Part shown: one piece after another, positions 1 to 7,815 of the stretch
Numbering within the stretch: the stretch's first letter is position 1
Layout of the letters: every line of letters begins with the position of its first letter
From: a virus
Reading direction: 5' to 3' (one strand)
DNA: 21,898 nucleotides
Virus record (IMG/VR): IMGVR_UViG_3300030101_003222
Coordinates: 1 to 21,898 of that record
The notes under the pieces: model-generated
Told to the model about the DNA's origin: nothing
The model's database searches: none
The model's input: only the letters and a program-made list of their open reading frames with translations
Translations under genes and position numbers: made by a program

Positions 1-482
1 CAACACCTGTATATTTAACTAATGCACCTTTTGATATTGTTTCAAGTGTATCTGGCTCATCAAGAACTTATCAAGCAAATGGACATTTACGCAGTATAAC
101 AGGTGCTAATGAAACAAACAGACCTACAAAAAATACTCTTTCAATAAGTTTATCAGGTGTTGATCAAACTTATGTGTCAGTTGCCTTAAATGAAAATATT
201 ATTAATGCTGATGTGTATTTGTATAGAGGATATCTAGACGCAAACAATGCATTAATATCAGACCCTTTTTTATTATTTTATGGAACGATAGATGAATATA
301 AAATTACAGATAATACTACCACTGCCAATTTAATAATAAGCATTACATCACATTGGGGTAACTTTAGTAAAACATCTGGTCGTACGACTACAGATAATTC
401 ACAACAAAGATTTTTTAGTGCTGATAAAGGTATGGAGTTCGCAGCTCTAACTGTTCGTGATATTAAATGGGGTAGGACATGA
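1..482 (+). CDS. Distal tail / tail hub protein, DUF2163-like (5' truncated)
   Basis: The reading frame is already open at the window edge (first full codon at base 3), so this is the C-terminal ~159 residues of a longer protein. It lies directly before the gpJ-like gene, where lambda-like and gene-transfer-agent-like tails carry the gpL/DUF2163-type hub protein. Visible features are an N-terminal stretch with TNAPFDI, a middle strand-rich part (YLYRGYLDA, LLFYGTIDEYKI), and a C-terminal segment with Arg/Gln/Phe (SQQRFF) ending in DIKWGRT. That ending is typical of DUF2163-type tail proteins I know. The stop overlaps the next start (ATGA). The family call rests on sequence feel and position, so it is moderate; the structural tail role is safer. 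Confidence 0.6.
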   Translation, partial: TPVYLTNAPFDIVSSVSGSSRTYQANGHLRSITGANETNRPTKNTLSISLSGVDQTYVSVALNENIINADVYLYRGYLDANNALISDPFLLFYGTIDEYKITDNTTTANLIISITSHWGNFSKTSGRTTTDNSQQRFFSADKGMEFAALTVRDIKWGRT

Positions 483-919
483 GCATAAATCAATATTATG
501 CTGAAAAAAAAGATATAATGGATATTTTTAATTTACTTGTTGAATATAAAAAAATTGATTTAGAAGATTGTAATTATCCAGATATTGATCAAGATAAATC
601 ACTTAATTTTTTGCATACTATTTTAGCAAAAGGTAAAATAATACTTTTGAAAGATTTAGATAAAAATGAATTGATTGGTTGTTGTTTGTATAACAAATCA
701 GAATATTTTTTTAGTAAAACACAAATAATGGTTATACAAATGTTGTATATAAAACAAAATTATAGGAATTATAATTTAGTAAAACAATTAATAGAGTCAG
801 TAAAAAAACAAGCCGAGAATATGCCTTTAGTTATTTCTATTACTTCTGGTTTAGGTGTTGATCCAGTTTTTAAAATGTTAGGTTTTGAAAATATGGGTTG
901 TAATTGGAGGTTATTATAA
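479..919 (+). CDS. GNAT-like acetyltransferase-fold protein in the tail-tip operon
   Basis: This 146-residue protein overlaps the previous gene by four bases and ends exactly where the gpJ-like gene begins. The pattern fits a GNAT fold: an N-terminal helix after MSINQYYAEKKDI, strands around GKIILLKD and ELIGCCLYN, a central strand VIQMLYIKQNYRNYNLVKQLIE matching the acetyl-CoA-binding strand-turn-helix, and a terminal FKMLGFENMG. The usual R/QxxGxG/A pyrophosphate loop is degenerate here (NYRNYN), so catalysis is uncertain. In comparable tail operons this slot, between the DUF2163-type protein and gpJ, often holds an NlpC/P60-type peptidase; no such protein is visible. It may acetylate a tail component or be a structural use of the fold. 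Confidence 0.6.
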   Translation: MSINQYYAEKKDIMDIFNLLVEYKKIDLEDCNYPDIDQDKSLNFLHTILAKGKIILLKDLDKNELIGCCLYNKSEYFFSKTQIMVIQMLYIKQNYRNYNLVKQLIESVKKQAENMPLVISITSGLGVDPVFKMLGFENMGCNWRLL

Positions 920-3900
920 ATGGGTGGTTTTAATCCTTTTGAGCCAATAATAGATTTTGTTACTGATGTTGTTGATGCAGTCGTTGATATTGTTGAGGAT
1001 TTTGTTGGTTGGCTATATCCTATGCCAGATATCCCAGACTTTGGGGATATGCAACAAGACCTCAACGCAAAGGGAGTATTAGTAAACAAAATTAGTGCTA
1101 ATGCTAGTATACCGATAATATATGGTACAAGAAAAGTAGGTGGTAATGTAGTTTTTATTGAAACATCAGGAACTGATAACGAATTTTTGTATATGGCTTT
1201 AGTATTATCTGAGGGCGAGATACATGACATCACAAAAATATTTATAAATGACAATGAAGTATCTTGGTCAGGCGATATTGCAGATAATACACAAATCACT
1301 GTGGCGAGTAGTGATGCAAATTTTTTTGATACGACTGATAGTGTTAGTTTAATAACATGCGAACCTCATTTTGGAAGCGATAGTCAAAGTGCTTCAAGTT
1401 TATTAAGTGGTTTAAGTTCTTGGACATCTAACCATAGATTAAGAGGGCTGGCATATCTTGCTATAAAATTCAAATGGAATGCAGATAAATTTGGTTCGTT
1501 ACCTACTGTCAATGCAATAGTTCAAGGAAAAAAAATTTACAATCCTAATCTAGATAGCACAAAAACAGGTGGCTCAGGTTCACATAGAGAAGATACAAGT
1601 TCTACTTGGGAGTTTTCAGATAACCCTGTTTATCAATTATTAGATTATTTAAGAAATGATAGATACGGTATGGGCATTCCTAATAGTTATTTTGATTCTA
1701 ACTATGCTGATTGGCAAACTGCTGGTGATGTTTGCGATACAAATATAACACCATTCTCTGGTGCAAGTCAGATTAATCTAATGGATAGTCATACAGTTGT
1801 TGATACATCAAAAAAAGCTATTGAAAATGTAAGAGAGTTTGTAAAAGGTTGTCGTGCTTTTTTAAATTTCTCAGCTGGTAAATATAAAATACTTGTAGAG
1901 AGTTCTGGTTCTGCTTCTATTACTTTGACTGAAGACAATATTTTAGGTGGCATTACTGTTAGCAGTAAAAATAAAAACTCAAGATACAATAGAGTTATAG
2001 TCAATTTTATAAACCCAGATAAAAATTTTATGTCAGATACAGCACAGTTTCCCCCTGTAGATGAAACAGGCATAGCAAGTGCAGATCAACACGCAACCAT
2101 GAAAACTGCAGATGGTGGTTTATTATTAGAGGGTAGATTTGATTTTCCAATGTTTACTAGTCCATATCAAGCACAAGAAATGGCAGAAATAATACTTAGA
2201 AGATCAAGATCAAGTTTAGATGTAACACTGAAAGCTGATGCTACTGCTTTAGAGTTAAGCATAGGCGATATAGTAAATATTACACATGCCACTCCAGGTT
2301 TTTCTGCAAAACCATTTAGAGTACAGGGTATGTCAATAAACGCAGATCATACTATTGGATTACAATTATCAGAACATCAAGATAGTTATTATACTTTTGG
2401 AACTCAACAAGAAGTAGCTACTATTCCTGATACTACTCTTCCTAATCCATTTAGTATATTACCCCCAGCAAGTGTAAGTTTAGATGATGAATTGATTGAA
2501 TATGCTGACGGTATAGTAATCACAAGACTAATAATTACAGTAGGTGCATCGCTTGATAATTTTGTTGATAATTATGAAGTCCAAATAAAACAAACAAAAG
2601 ATCAAAATGGTAACAGTGTTACTGACTCTTTCAGAGAAATAGCAGTAGGTAAAATTTTAGAATATCAACACCTTAATGTTATAGATGCTGCAGAATATCA
2701 AGTAAGAGTAAGAGCTGTTAATACTTTAGGTGTCAAATCAACATTTGTATCTGCAACAAGAACGATAGTAGGTGGTGTTGAGGTACCAAGTAATGTTGAA
2801 GATTTTGCAGTAGAAATGCACGGACAAGATCACATGAAACTTACATGGACACCACCAAGCAAAGAAAGTGATTTGGATATATCGTTTTATGAAATCAGAT
2901 ATCAAAACACATTATCTGGTGCTAATTGGCTTAATTCCTCTAATCTAGTTAGGTGTCCTCGCAGAAAATGTGATAGTGCTATTGTACCAGCAAGAACAGG
3001 TTCATATTTAATAAAAGCTGTAGATAAAAATAGTAATACATCTGCTGAAGCAAGTATTGTCAGCACAAATATTTCAAGCATACAGGCATACACACAAGTT
3101 ACTACATTTACTGAAACACCTGATGTTTTTACAGCACTTGATAGTATGGATGCTAGTTTTCCTTTAGCTGTAAAAATTGATGATTCTGGGGATACGGTAT
3201 TAACACTTGATACTGTAACAAATTTTGATGATACCGTTGGTAACTTTGACAGTCCTAGTGGTGATTTTGAACTAGGTGGCACAGATACAACTTCAAATCC
3301 AACATTTTTTAATTCAAATCGTGATGCAAAAGGTTTTTACAATTTTACTAACAGTTTATCCTTATCACAAATATATGACGGTAATCTTGAACCCACCATT
3401 ACTTTAGATGCAGAAAACCCATACGATTTGTTTGATAGTGGTAGAGGTGCTTTAGTTTTTGATTCAGCAAAGGCTCCTTTTGATGGTACAGAACAAATAC
3501 ATGCTTTTCATAGAGTTCAAGTCGCTACTTCAACAACCTCATTGTCTGATTGCACAAACTTTGTAGATATAACGCAATCAGCAACTTTTAAATTTAAGTT
3601 TGCAAAGTTTAGATTAAAACTAACAAATGATGATGATCAAACATCAAGCAATGTTAAAAATGTGCAAATAAAATTAAATATGGAAGAGAGAACTATTGGG
3701 GAAAGTAATTTAGCAACATCTTCTGGTAGTAAAACTATTACATACGGAAATGCTTTTTTTGCAGTTCCTTCTATCGGTATAGCAGCTCAAAACATGGCAA
3801 CAGGCGATGTATTCACAATATCCTCAAAGACAGTTTCTGGGTTTACTATTGCTTTTGTTAATAGTAGTGGTGCATCAGTAGATAGAACTTTTGATTATAT

Positions 3901-3928
3901 TGCGAAAGGTTATGGGTTGCAAAGTTAA
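920..3928 (+). CDS. gpJ-like tail tip / host-specificity protein
   Basis: This 1002-residue protein is the largest in the window. It resembles the central tail-tip protein of lambda-type siphophages (gpJ), which forms the distal tail hub and contacts the host receptor. The N-terminus carries a hydrophobic/acidic segment (about residues 5-36). The conserved tip core follows: IPIIYGTRKVGG, ALVLSEGEI, a NHRLRGLAYLAIKF segment, and NPVYQLLDYLRNDRYGMGIP at about 235-255. Two fibronectin type III-like segments lie at about 512-610 and 620-715. The C-terminus has a strand-rich domain ending in FDYIAKGYG, of a type common at the end of tail proteins in marine phages. Translation starts at the ATG abutting the previous stop, with GGAGG nine bases upstream (906-910). 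Confidence 0.9.
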   Translation: MGGFNPFEPIIDFVTDVVDAVVDIVEDFVGWLYPMPDIPDFGDMQQDLNAKGVLVNKISANASIPIIYGTRKVGGNVVFIETSGTDNEFLYMALVLSEGEIHDITKIFINDNEVSWSGDIADNTQITVASSDANFFDTTDSVSLITCEPHFGSDSQSASSLLSGLSSWTSNHRLRGLAYLAIKFKWNADKFGSLPTVNAIVQGKKIYNPNLDSTKTGGSGSHREDTSSTWEFSDNPVYQLLDYLRNDRYGMGIPNSYFDSNYADWQTAGDVCDTNITPFSGASQINLMDSHTVVDTSKKAIENVREFVKGCRAFLNFSAGKYKILVESSGSASITLTEDNILGGITVSSKNKNSRYNRVIVNFINPDKNFMSDTAQFPPVDETGIASADQHATMKTADGGLLLEGRFDFPMFTSPYQAQEMAEIILRRSRSSLDVTLKADATALELSIGDIVNITHATPGFSAKPFRVQGMSINADHTIGLQLSEHQDSYYTFGTQQEVATIPDTTLPNPFSILPPASVSLDDELIEYADGIVITRLIITVGASLDNFVDNYEVQIKQTKDQNGNSVTDSFREIAVGKILEYQHLNVIDAAEYQVRVRAVNTLGVKSTFVSATRTIVGGVEVPSNVEDFAVEMHGQDHMKLTWTPPSKESDLDISFYEIRYQNTLSGANWLNSSNLVRCPRRKCDSAIVPARTGSYLIKAVDKNSNTSAEASIVSTNISSIQAYTQVTTFTETPDVFTALDSMDASFPLAVKIDDSGDTVLTLDTVTNFDDTVGNFDSPSGDFELGGTDTTSNPTFFNSNRDAKGFYNFTNSLSLSQIYDGNLEPTITLDAENPYDLFDSGRGALVFDSAKAPFDGTEQIHAFHRVQVATSTTSLSDCTNFVDITQSATFKFKFAKFRLKLTNDDDQTSSNVKNVQIKLNMEERTIGESNLATSSGSKTITYGNAFFAVPSIGIAAQNMATGDVFTISSKTVSGFTIAFVNSSGASVDRTFDYIAKGYGLQS

Positions 3929-3951
3929 TGAGAAAACGATATAGATAACAC

Positions 3952-4266
3952 ATGGCACAAGTATCAGATGTAAGTTTAGCAAACCAAGGTTTCAGTTCAT
4001 TTAGAACAGAACTCAATAATATTTTGACAGCTTTAAATACGCAACACATTGGAAGCTCGGCTCCAGGCAGTGTAGCAGCTGGCACTTTGTGGGTAGATAA
4101 CGCAACATCTGGAGTTTTGAAGCTCAAGATGAATGACGGCACCGATAATGTGGAAATTTTACAAATAAATATTACAAGCAATGCTATAAGTAGCAACATG
4201 TCAGTTACAGGAACAATTTCAGAAACTGACCCTAATGCGTTGCCACTTGCGATTGCTTTAGGTTAG
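3952..4266 (+). CDS. Short tail-fibre N-terminal-type protein
   Basis: This 104-residue protein follows gpJ. It has the pattern LNNILTALNTQHIGSSAP, then AGTLWVDN and LKLKMNDGTDNVEI, which I associate with the N-terminal region of phage tail-fibre proteins in marine phages. Here it stands alone instead of being fused to a fibre shaft. It is probably a structural adaptor or connector for the fibres encoded downstream. No enzyme motif is seen. Its ribosome site is weak; the ATG is the first available in frame. Confidence 0.5.
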   Translation: MAQVSDVSLANQGFSSFRTELNNILTALNTQHIGSSAPGSVAAGTLWVDNATSGVLKLKMNDGTDNVEILQINITSNAISSNMSVTGTISETDPNALPLAIALG

Positions 4267-4274
4267 GAGATTAA

Positions 4275-4625
4275 ATGGCTAATACTTTTAAGGTAAAAAC
4301 TAATGGGGCAATGCCTGCTTCGGCTGGAACTCCATTAACTTTATACACTGTACCCAGTTCAACAACGACTGTTGTAATTGGTCTTATGCTTTGCAATATT
4401 CATACTGCTTCTGTAACTGCTGATGTCCAATTAGTTTCAGATACATCAGATACAGAAACAAATGAAACAGTTTTATTAATAAAAGATGTTACTATTCCAG
4501 CGAATACAACACTTGAAGTTTTAACAGGTGGTAAGATTGTTATTCAAGCTACTGACATTTTAAAAATTGATTGTTCAGTAACAGCAAAAATAGATGCAAC
4601 ATTAAGTATATTAGAGATAACATAA
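4275..4625 (+). CDS. Hypothetical virion-associated protein, strand-rich
   Basis: A 116-residue protein with almost continuous beta-strand character (TPLTLYTVPSSTTTVVIGLMLCN, TADVQLVSD, TVLLIKDVTIPANTTLEVL, DILKIDCSV). It is preceded by TAGGAG at a good distance from the ATG. The pattern of small residues and alternating hydrophobics suggests a compact beta-sandwich like those on phage heads or tail fibres. I do not recognise a named family. Its place between gpJ and the fibre genes argues for a structural role, such as decoration or adaptor. Confidence 0.5.
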   Translation: MANTFKVKTNGAMPASAGTPLTLYTVPSSTTTVVIGLMLCNIHTASVTADVQLVSDTSDTETNETVLLIKDVTIPANTTLEVLTGGKIVIQATDILKIDCSVTAKIDATLSILEIT

Positions 4626-4626
4626 T

Positions 4627-5391
4627 ATGGGATTTATAGGAGTACAACCAGCTTCAGTTCCTCTAACAGCAAGTGATATTACAAATGATATTATAAATGC
4701 TGATAAAATAGCTGACAATTCTATTTCTGAAGAGCATTTAGACCCAACTGTAATAACAGGGTTGAGTGCTTTAGGTGCAGAACCAGCAGATACAGACGAG
4801 TTTTTAATTAGTGATGCTGGAACACTTAAAAGAATGGATTACTCTTACATAAAAGGTGGTGGAGGATTTGTCTATGTTGGTGGAGCATCACTTGTAAGTA
4901 CAAATACATCACAATTAAATGTTGATAGTGTATTTTCTTCTACATATAGAAATTATAGAATTTTTATTGAGGCAACACAAAATTCAAATACAGGAGATAT
5001 AAGAATGAAATTAAGAGATGCTTCAGGAGATATTACTGTTTCAAATGAATTTTATACTGTTTTGTTTGGTGGAGCTCAAAACGGTAATGTTCAAGCTGGA
5101 ACACAAACGCAAGATAATTATTTTCGTTTATTTGAAAATACACCAGACCAAGGAAATACAGATTATCCAGCTTGTGTTTGTGAAATAACAATTTACTGCC
5201 CATATGTATCTACTGATCACACACACATGACATTTATAGGAAGTTACAAACATAGTGGTGGAGAAGAAAGAGCAAGATACGGAAGTTTATTAATGAAAGG
5301 TCAAAAAACAGTAACAGGATTAGCATTAGTTAGTTCAAGTGGATTAATGAATGATGCACAAGTAAAAGTTTATGGAATGGTAGATAGTTAA
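4627..5391 (+). CDS. Tail fibre / receptor-binding protein, module 1
   Basis: A 254-residue fibre protein. The N-terminus (MGFIGVQPASVPLTASDITN) and the DEFLISDAGTLKRMDYSYIKGGGG segment are standard attachment/linker modules in marine phage fibres. The C-terminal ~165 residues form a strand-rich domain (YRNYRIFIEATQNSNTGDIR, FIGSYKHSGGEERARYGSLL), probably the receptor-binding tip. It is the first of three fibre ORFs, each followed by a small chaperone-like ORF. The start lies one base after the preceding stop, with no clear ribosome site, so translational coupling is likely. Confidence 0.7.
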   Translation: MGFIGVQPASVPLTASDITNDIINADKIADNSISEEHLDPTVITGLSALGAEPADTDEFLISDAGTLKRMDYSYIKGGGGFVYVGGASLVSTNTSQLNVDSVFSSTYRNYRIFIEATQNSNTGDIRMKLRDASGDITVSNEFYTVLFGGAQNGNVQAGTQTQDNYFRLFENTPDQGNTDYPACVCEITIYCPYVSTDHTHMTFIGSYKHSGGEERARYGSLLMKGQKTVTGLALVSSSGLMNDAQVKVYGMVDS

Positions 5392-5392
5392 A

Positions 5393-5722
5393 ATGTCTGA
5401 AGAAATTTACAAAATATACGACAATAAAGTTGGTTTACGAGATATGACAGACCAAGAAAAATCTATAAGAGATGCTGAAATTAAAGATTGGAATGATGAT
5501 AAATCTAATAGGCAAATTTCTCAAATAAGAGAAATTAGAAATCAAAAACTTTTTGAAACAGATTATCTTGCTATGTCAGATAATACAATGTCTGATGAAA
5601 TGAAAGCATTTAGAAAATCAATGAGAGATATACCACAAGATTATTCAGCAGATAAATATGATGAATTACTTGCTAGAGATGATAATGGTAATTTAACTCA
5701 TTCAGTATGGAGTAAACCTTAA
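5393..5722 (+). CDS. Phage tail assembly chaperone-like protein, module 1 partner
   Basis: A 109-residue, charged protein. Its central part reads IREIRNQKLFETDYLAMSDNTMSDEMKAFRKSMRDIPQ with breaks; the RNxxLxxTDY...RxxxRDIP pattern matches the phage tail assembly chaperone-like family (Pfam Phage_tail_APC type). Such proteins usually follow fibre genes and help fibres fold or attach. The start comes one base after the fibre stop, and the stop overlaps the next fibre start (TAATG), so the unit is tightly coupled. The role is inferred from the motif and position. Confidence 0.65.
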   Translation: MSEEIYKIYDNKVGLRDMTDQEKSIRDAEIKDWNDDKSNRQISQIREIRNQKLFETDYLAMSDNTMSDEMKAFRKSMRDIPQDYSADKYDELLARDDNGNLTHSVWSKP

Positions 5723-6711
5723 TGGCATATATAGGTAAAACTCCAACATCAGGCGATTTTGTTTTACTTGATAGCATAACGACAAGTGCAACTGCTAGTT
5801 ATACTATGCAAAAAAATTCTGTAAACTTTGAGCCACAATCAGCAAATCATATGATCGTATCTCTTAATGGAACAATTCAAGCACCTGTTAGTTCTTTTAC
5901 TGTTTCAGGTTCAACACTTACTTTTGCTAGTGCATTAACAAGTTCTGATGTCATAGATTTTATTTTAGTATTAGGTAATGTAAATGATGTCGGAGTGGCT
6001 AGTTCAGTTGTTGATAGTGCAATCACAAAAAATAAATTAAATTTAATATCAACAAGTGGCAGTCCAGGTCTTGAAGTAAAAGGAGATGGCAGTTCAGAAA
6101 ATGGCACAATACAACTTAATTGCTCAGCTAATTCACATGGAGTAAAAATCTCTAGTCCTGCACATTCAGCAGGTCAATCATACGAATTAATTTTACCAAC
6201 AGGAAATGTAACTGCTGATAAATTTTTAAAAGTAGCAAGTGTTAGTGGTTCTGGTGCAACAGGTATTGGTCAATTATCTTTTGCTGATGGCGAGGGTGGT
6301 ACGAATACCCCTTATTTTCATGTTACGAAAAGTGGTGACCAAGCAATTTCAAGTGATAGTTTTACAACAGTAACATTTGATTCAGAAATATTAGATAGTG
6401 GAAACGCATTTGCTTCTAATACATTTACAGCACCATCTTCTGGTTATTATTTTATATATTCACAATTAGTATGGAGTGGTACAACAAATTCAGATTATTC
6501 ACTTAATAGATTAATGAAAAATGGTAGTCCTGTAAACTGGAACGCATTTTTTCAAACTAACAGCAGTGGAGGTTTTGGTGGGTTAATCATTTCATTATCA
6601 GCGAGTGATACTGTTACTGTACAATGTTATCAAGACTCTGGTGGTTCATTAAGTTTAAGAGGTGGAAGTCAAGATGAATGTCAATTTGGTGGATTTAAGT
6701 TAGTAACATGA
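5722..6711 (+). CDS. Tail fibre with C-terminal C1q-like head, module 2
   Basis: A 329-residue fibre protein. Residues 1-95 (MAYIGKTP, NHMIVSLNGTIQAP, SSFTVSGSTLTFA, SSDVIDFILVLG) match the N-terminal fibre domain seen in podo- and siphophages of marine bacteria. The middle (about 100-190) is a linker rich in Gly/Ser. The last ~135 residues look like a C1q/TNF-like jelly roll: FHVTKSGDQ, FTTVTFDSEILDSGNAF, FTAPSSGYYFIYSQL, MKNGSPV, LSASDTVTVQC, FGGFKL. This type of domain forms trimers and is a plausible receptor-binding tip. Confidence 0.8.
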   Translation: MAYIGKTPTSGDFVLLDSITTSATASYTMQKNSVNFEPQSANHMIVSLNGTIQAPVSSFTVSGSTLTFASALTSSDVIDFILVLGNVNDVGVASSVVDSAITKNKLNLISTSGSPGLEVKGDGSSENGTIQLNCSANSHGVKISSPAHSAGQSYELILPTGNVTADKFLKVASVSGSGATGIGQLSFADGEGGTNTPYFHVTKSGDQAISSDSFTTVTFDSEILDSGNAFASNTFTAPSSGYYFIYSQLVWSGTTNSDYSLNRLMKNGSPVNWNAFFQTNSSGGFGGLIISLSASDTVTVQCYQDSGGSLSLRGGSQDECQFGGFKLVT

Positions 6712-7031
6712 GCAATTTATCATACAAAATTAGAGCATATCTTGGAAGATTACCAGATTTTAAATCTGAAGTTATTTTATATGATGATGGAAACGGAGTT
6801 GTTTATATTAAAGAATGGAACGCAACAGATAAAGTAAAACCAACTGATGCACAATTAAACGCATTAGAAAGTGAAGCAACAAAACTTGAAAACAATGCAA
6901 AAGCAGACGCAAATAGAAAAGCTGAGTATTTATCTTGGGAAGAACAACTAGATTATATCTATCATAATGGTATAACTAAATGGAAAACAGATCATATAAA
7001 ACCAATTAAAGACAAATATCCGAAAGAGTAA
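6708..7031 (+). CDS. Tail fibre chaperone-like protein, module 2 partner
   Basis: A 107-residue protein overlapping the fibre stop by ATGA. The N-terminus (MSNLSYKIRAYLG) is followed by VVYIKEWNATDKVKPTDAQLNAL and an EEQLDYIYHNGITKW...IKDKYPKE tail. The latter is common in small phage proteins next to fibre genes (XkdW/DUF4376-like style). It shares the MSxLxxKIxxYL start and the WN...PT...AL pattern with the 66-residue ORF after the third fibre, so the two are probably related. It likely assists folding or attachment of the upstream fibre; this is inferred from position. Confidence 0.6.
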   Translation: MSNLSYKIRAYLGRLPDFKSEVILYDDGNGVVYIKEWNATDKVKPTDAQLNALESEATKLENNAKADANRKAEYLSWEEQLDYIYHNGITKWKTDHIKPIKDKYPKE

Positions 7032-7034
7032 TTT

Positions 7035-7565
7035 ATGGCATTAATTAAAACTAGAGCAAGAGGACTAAAGCTAGATGATAACTTTGCTTTTACAGGCACG
7101 ATCACAGGTGCGGGAGAAAGTAATACACCAGCTTTCTATGTTGGAAAAACATCTAATCAATCTGTTTCTGATAATACAAAAACAAAAGTAACTTGGAATG
7201 AAGCCTATGATACTGATAGTGCTTTTGCTTCTGATAAATTTACAGTTCCATCTGGTAAAGCTGGAAAATATAATTTTTATATTCATGTTACTTTATCAAC
7301 AACAGGAAGTTTTGGAGTAAGAAATCCAAGAGCATACATTTATAAAAATGGAAGTAGTCTTTATATGTTTCAAGGAGCTGTTAACGAACAAGGCATTGAT
7401 AGTTATTCTGTAACAGGAACATTATCATTAGATTTATCAGTTGGAGATTATATTGAAGTGTATGCTAGAAATAGTATTGATCAAGGGTCAGCTCTTTTTT
7501 TAGGTAAATCTGGAGACTCGCCATACGAAGAAAGAACATGGTGGGGAGGTTATAAACAATCATGA
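7035..7565 (+). CDS. Short tail fibre / C1q-like receptor-binding protein, module 3
   Basis: A 176-residue protein that is almost entirely a C1q-like jelly roll: FYVGKTSNQ, KTKVTWNEAYDTDSAF, FTVPSGKAGKYNFYIHV, RAYIYKNGSSL, TGTLSLDLSVGDYIEVYA, WWGGYKQS. Only about 30 residues precede the head, so it lacks the shaft and N-terminal anchor of the module 2 fibre. It may be an accessory tip that docks on another fibre or an interchangeable receptor-binding head. It starts three bases after the preceding stop and overlaps the next start by ATGA. Confidence 0.7.
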   Translation: MALIKTRARGLKLDDNFAFTGTITGAGESNTPAFYVGKTSNQSVSDNTKTKVTWNEAYDTDSAFASDKFTVPSGKAGKYNFYIHVTLSTTGSFGVRNPRAYIYKNGSSLYMFQGAVNEQGIDSYSVTGTLSLDLSVGDYIEVYARNSIDQGSALFLGKSGDSPYEERTWWGGYKQS

Positions 7566-7762
7566 GTACATTAAACCAAAAAATTAAATTATATTTAGAA
7601 AACAATTCAAAAAATTATGATGATGAATTAGAAAATTATGTTTTGCAAAATGATTTAAAAACACCACCAACAGGGAAAGTAAAACTTAACAATGATTATT
7701 TAGTAAGTTGGAATGTTGATGGATTAGAAGCACCAACACAATCGGATATAGATGCTTTATGA
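7562..7762 (+). CDS. Small chaperone-like protein, module 3 partner, apparently shortened
   Basis: A 66-residue protein. Its N-terminus (MSTLNQKIKLYLEN) and its end (LVSWNVDGLEAPTQSDIDAL) align by eye with the first ~56 residues of the 107-residue module 2 partner. The protein stops at the point where that one continues into its charged C-terminal half. It either represents a genuinely short version or a truncated copy. The stop overlaps the start of an 18-codon ORF (ATGA at 7759-7762). Confidence 0.55.
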   Translation: MSTLNQKIKLYLENNSKNYDDELENYVLQNDLKTPPTGKVKLNNDYLVSWNVDGLEAPTQSDIDAL

Positions 7763-7815
7763 TTAAACCTTGCGATTGTAATTTTAAAGAACAAGAGTGT
7801 AATTGTGGGGAATGA
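7759..7815 (+). CDS. Possible 18-residue Cys-rich micro-ORF
   Basis: A tiny ORF (MIKPCDCNFKEQECNCGE) fills the gap between the module 3 partner and the next secreted protein. It overlaps the former by ATGA and the latter by four bases (ATGA at 7812-7815). Four cysteines sit in two CxC pairs, the arrangement of a minimal metal-binding peptide. The exact fit between two stop/start overlaps suggests it is translated, at least to couple the neighbours. A function is not known, and the length makes the call tentative. Confidence 0.3.
   Translation: MIKPCDCNFKEQECNCGE

Noticed and set aside
769-1299. Long minus-strand open frame opposite the GNAT-like and gpJ-like genes
   Set aside because: It is antisense to well-supported plus-strand genes, has low-complexity composition and no ribosome site or family pattern.
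5393-5722. Programmed frameshift product of the tail-chaperone type (as lambda gpG/GT)
   Set aside because: There is no slippery heptamer at the fibre/partner junctions, and the gene lies downstream of the tape-measure region where such frameshifts occur.
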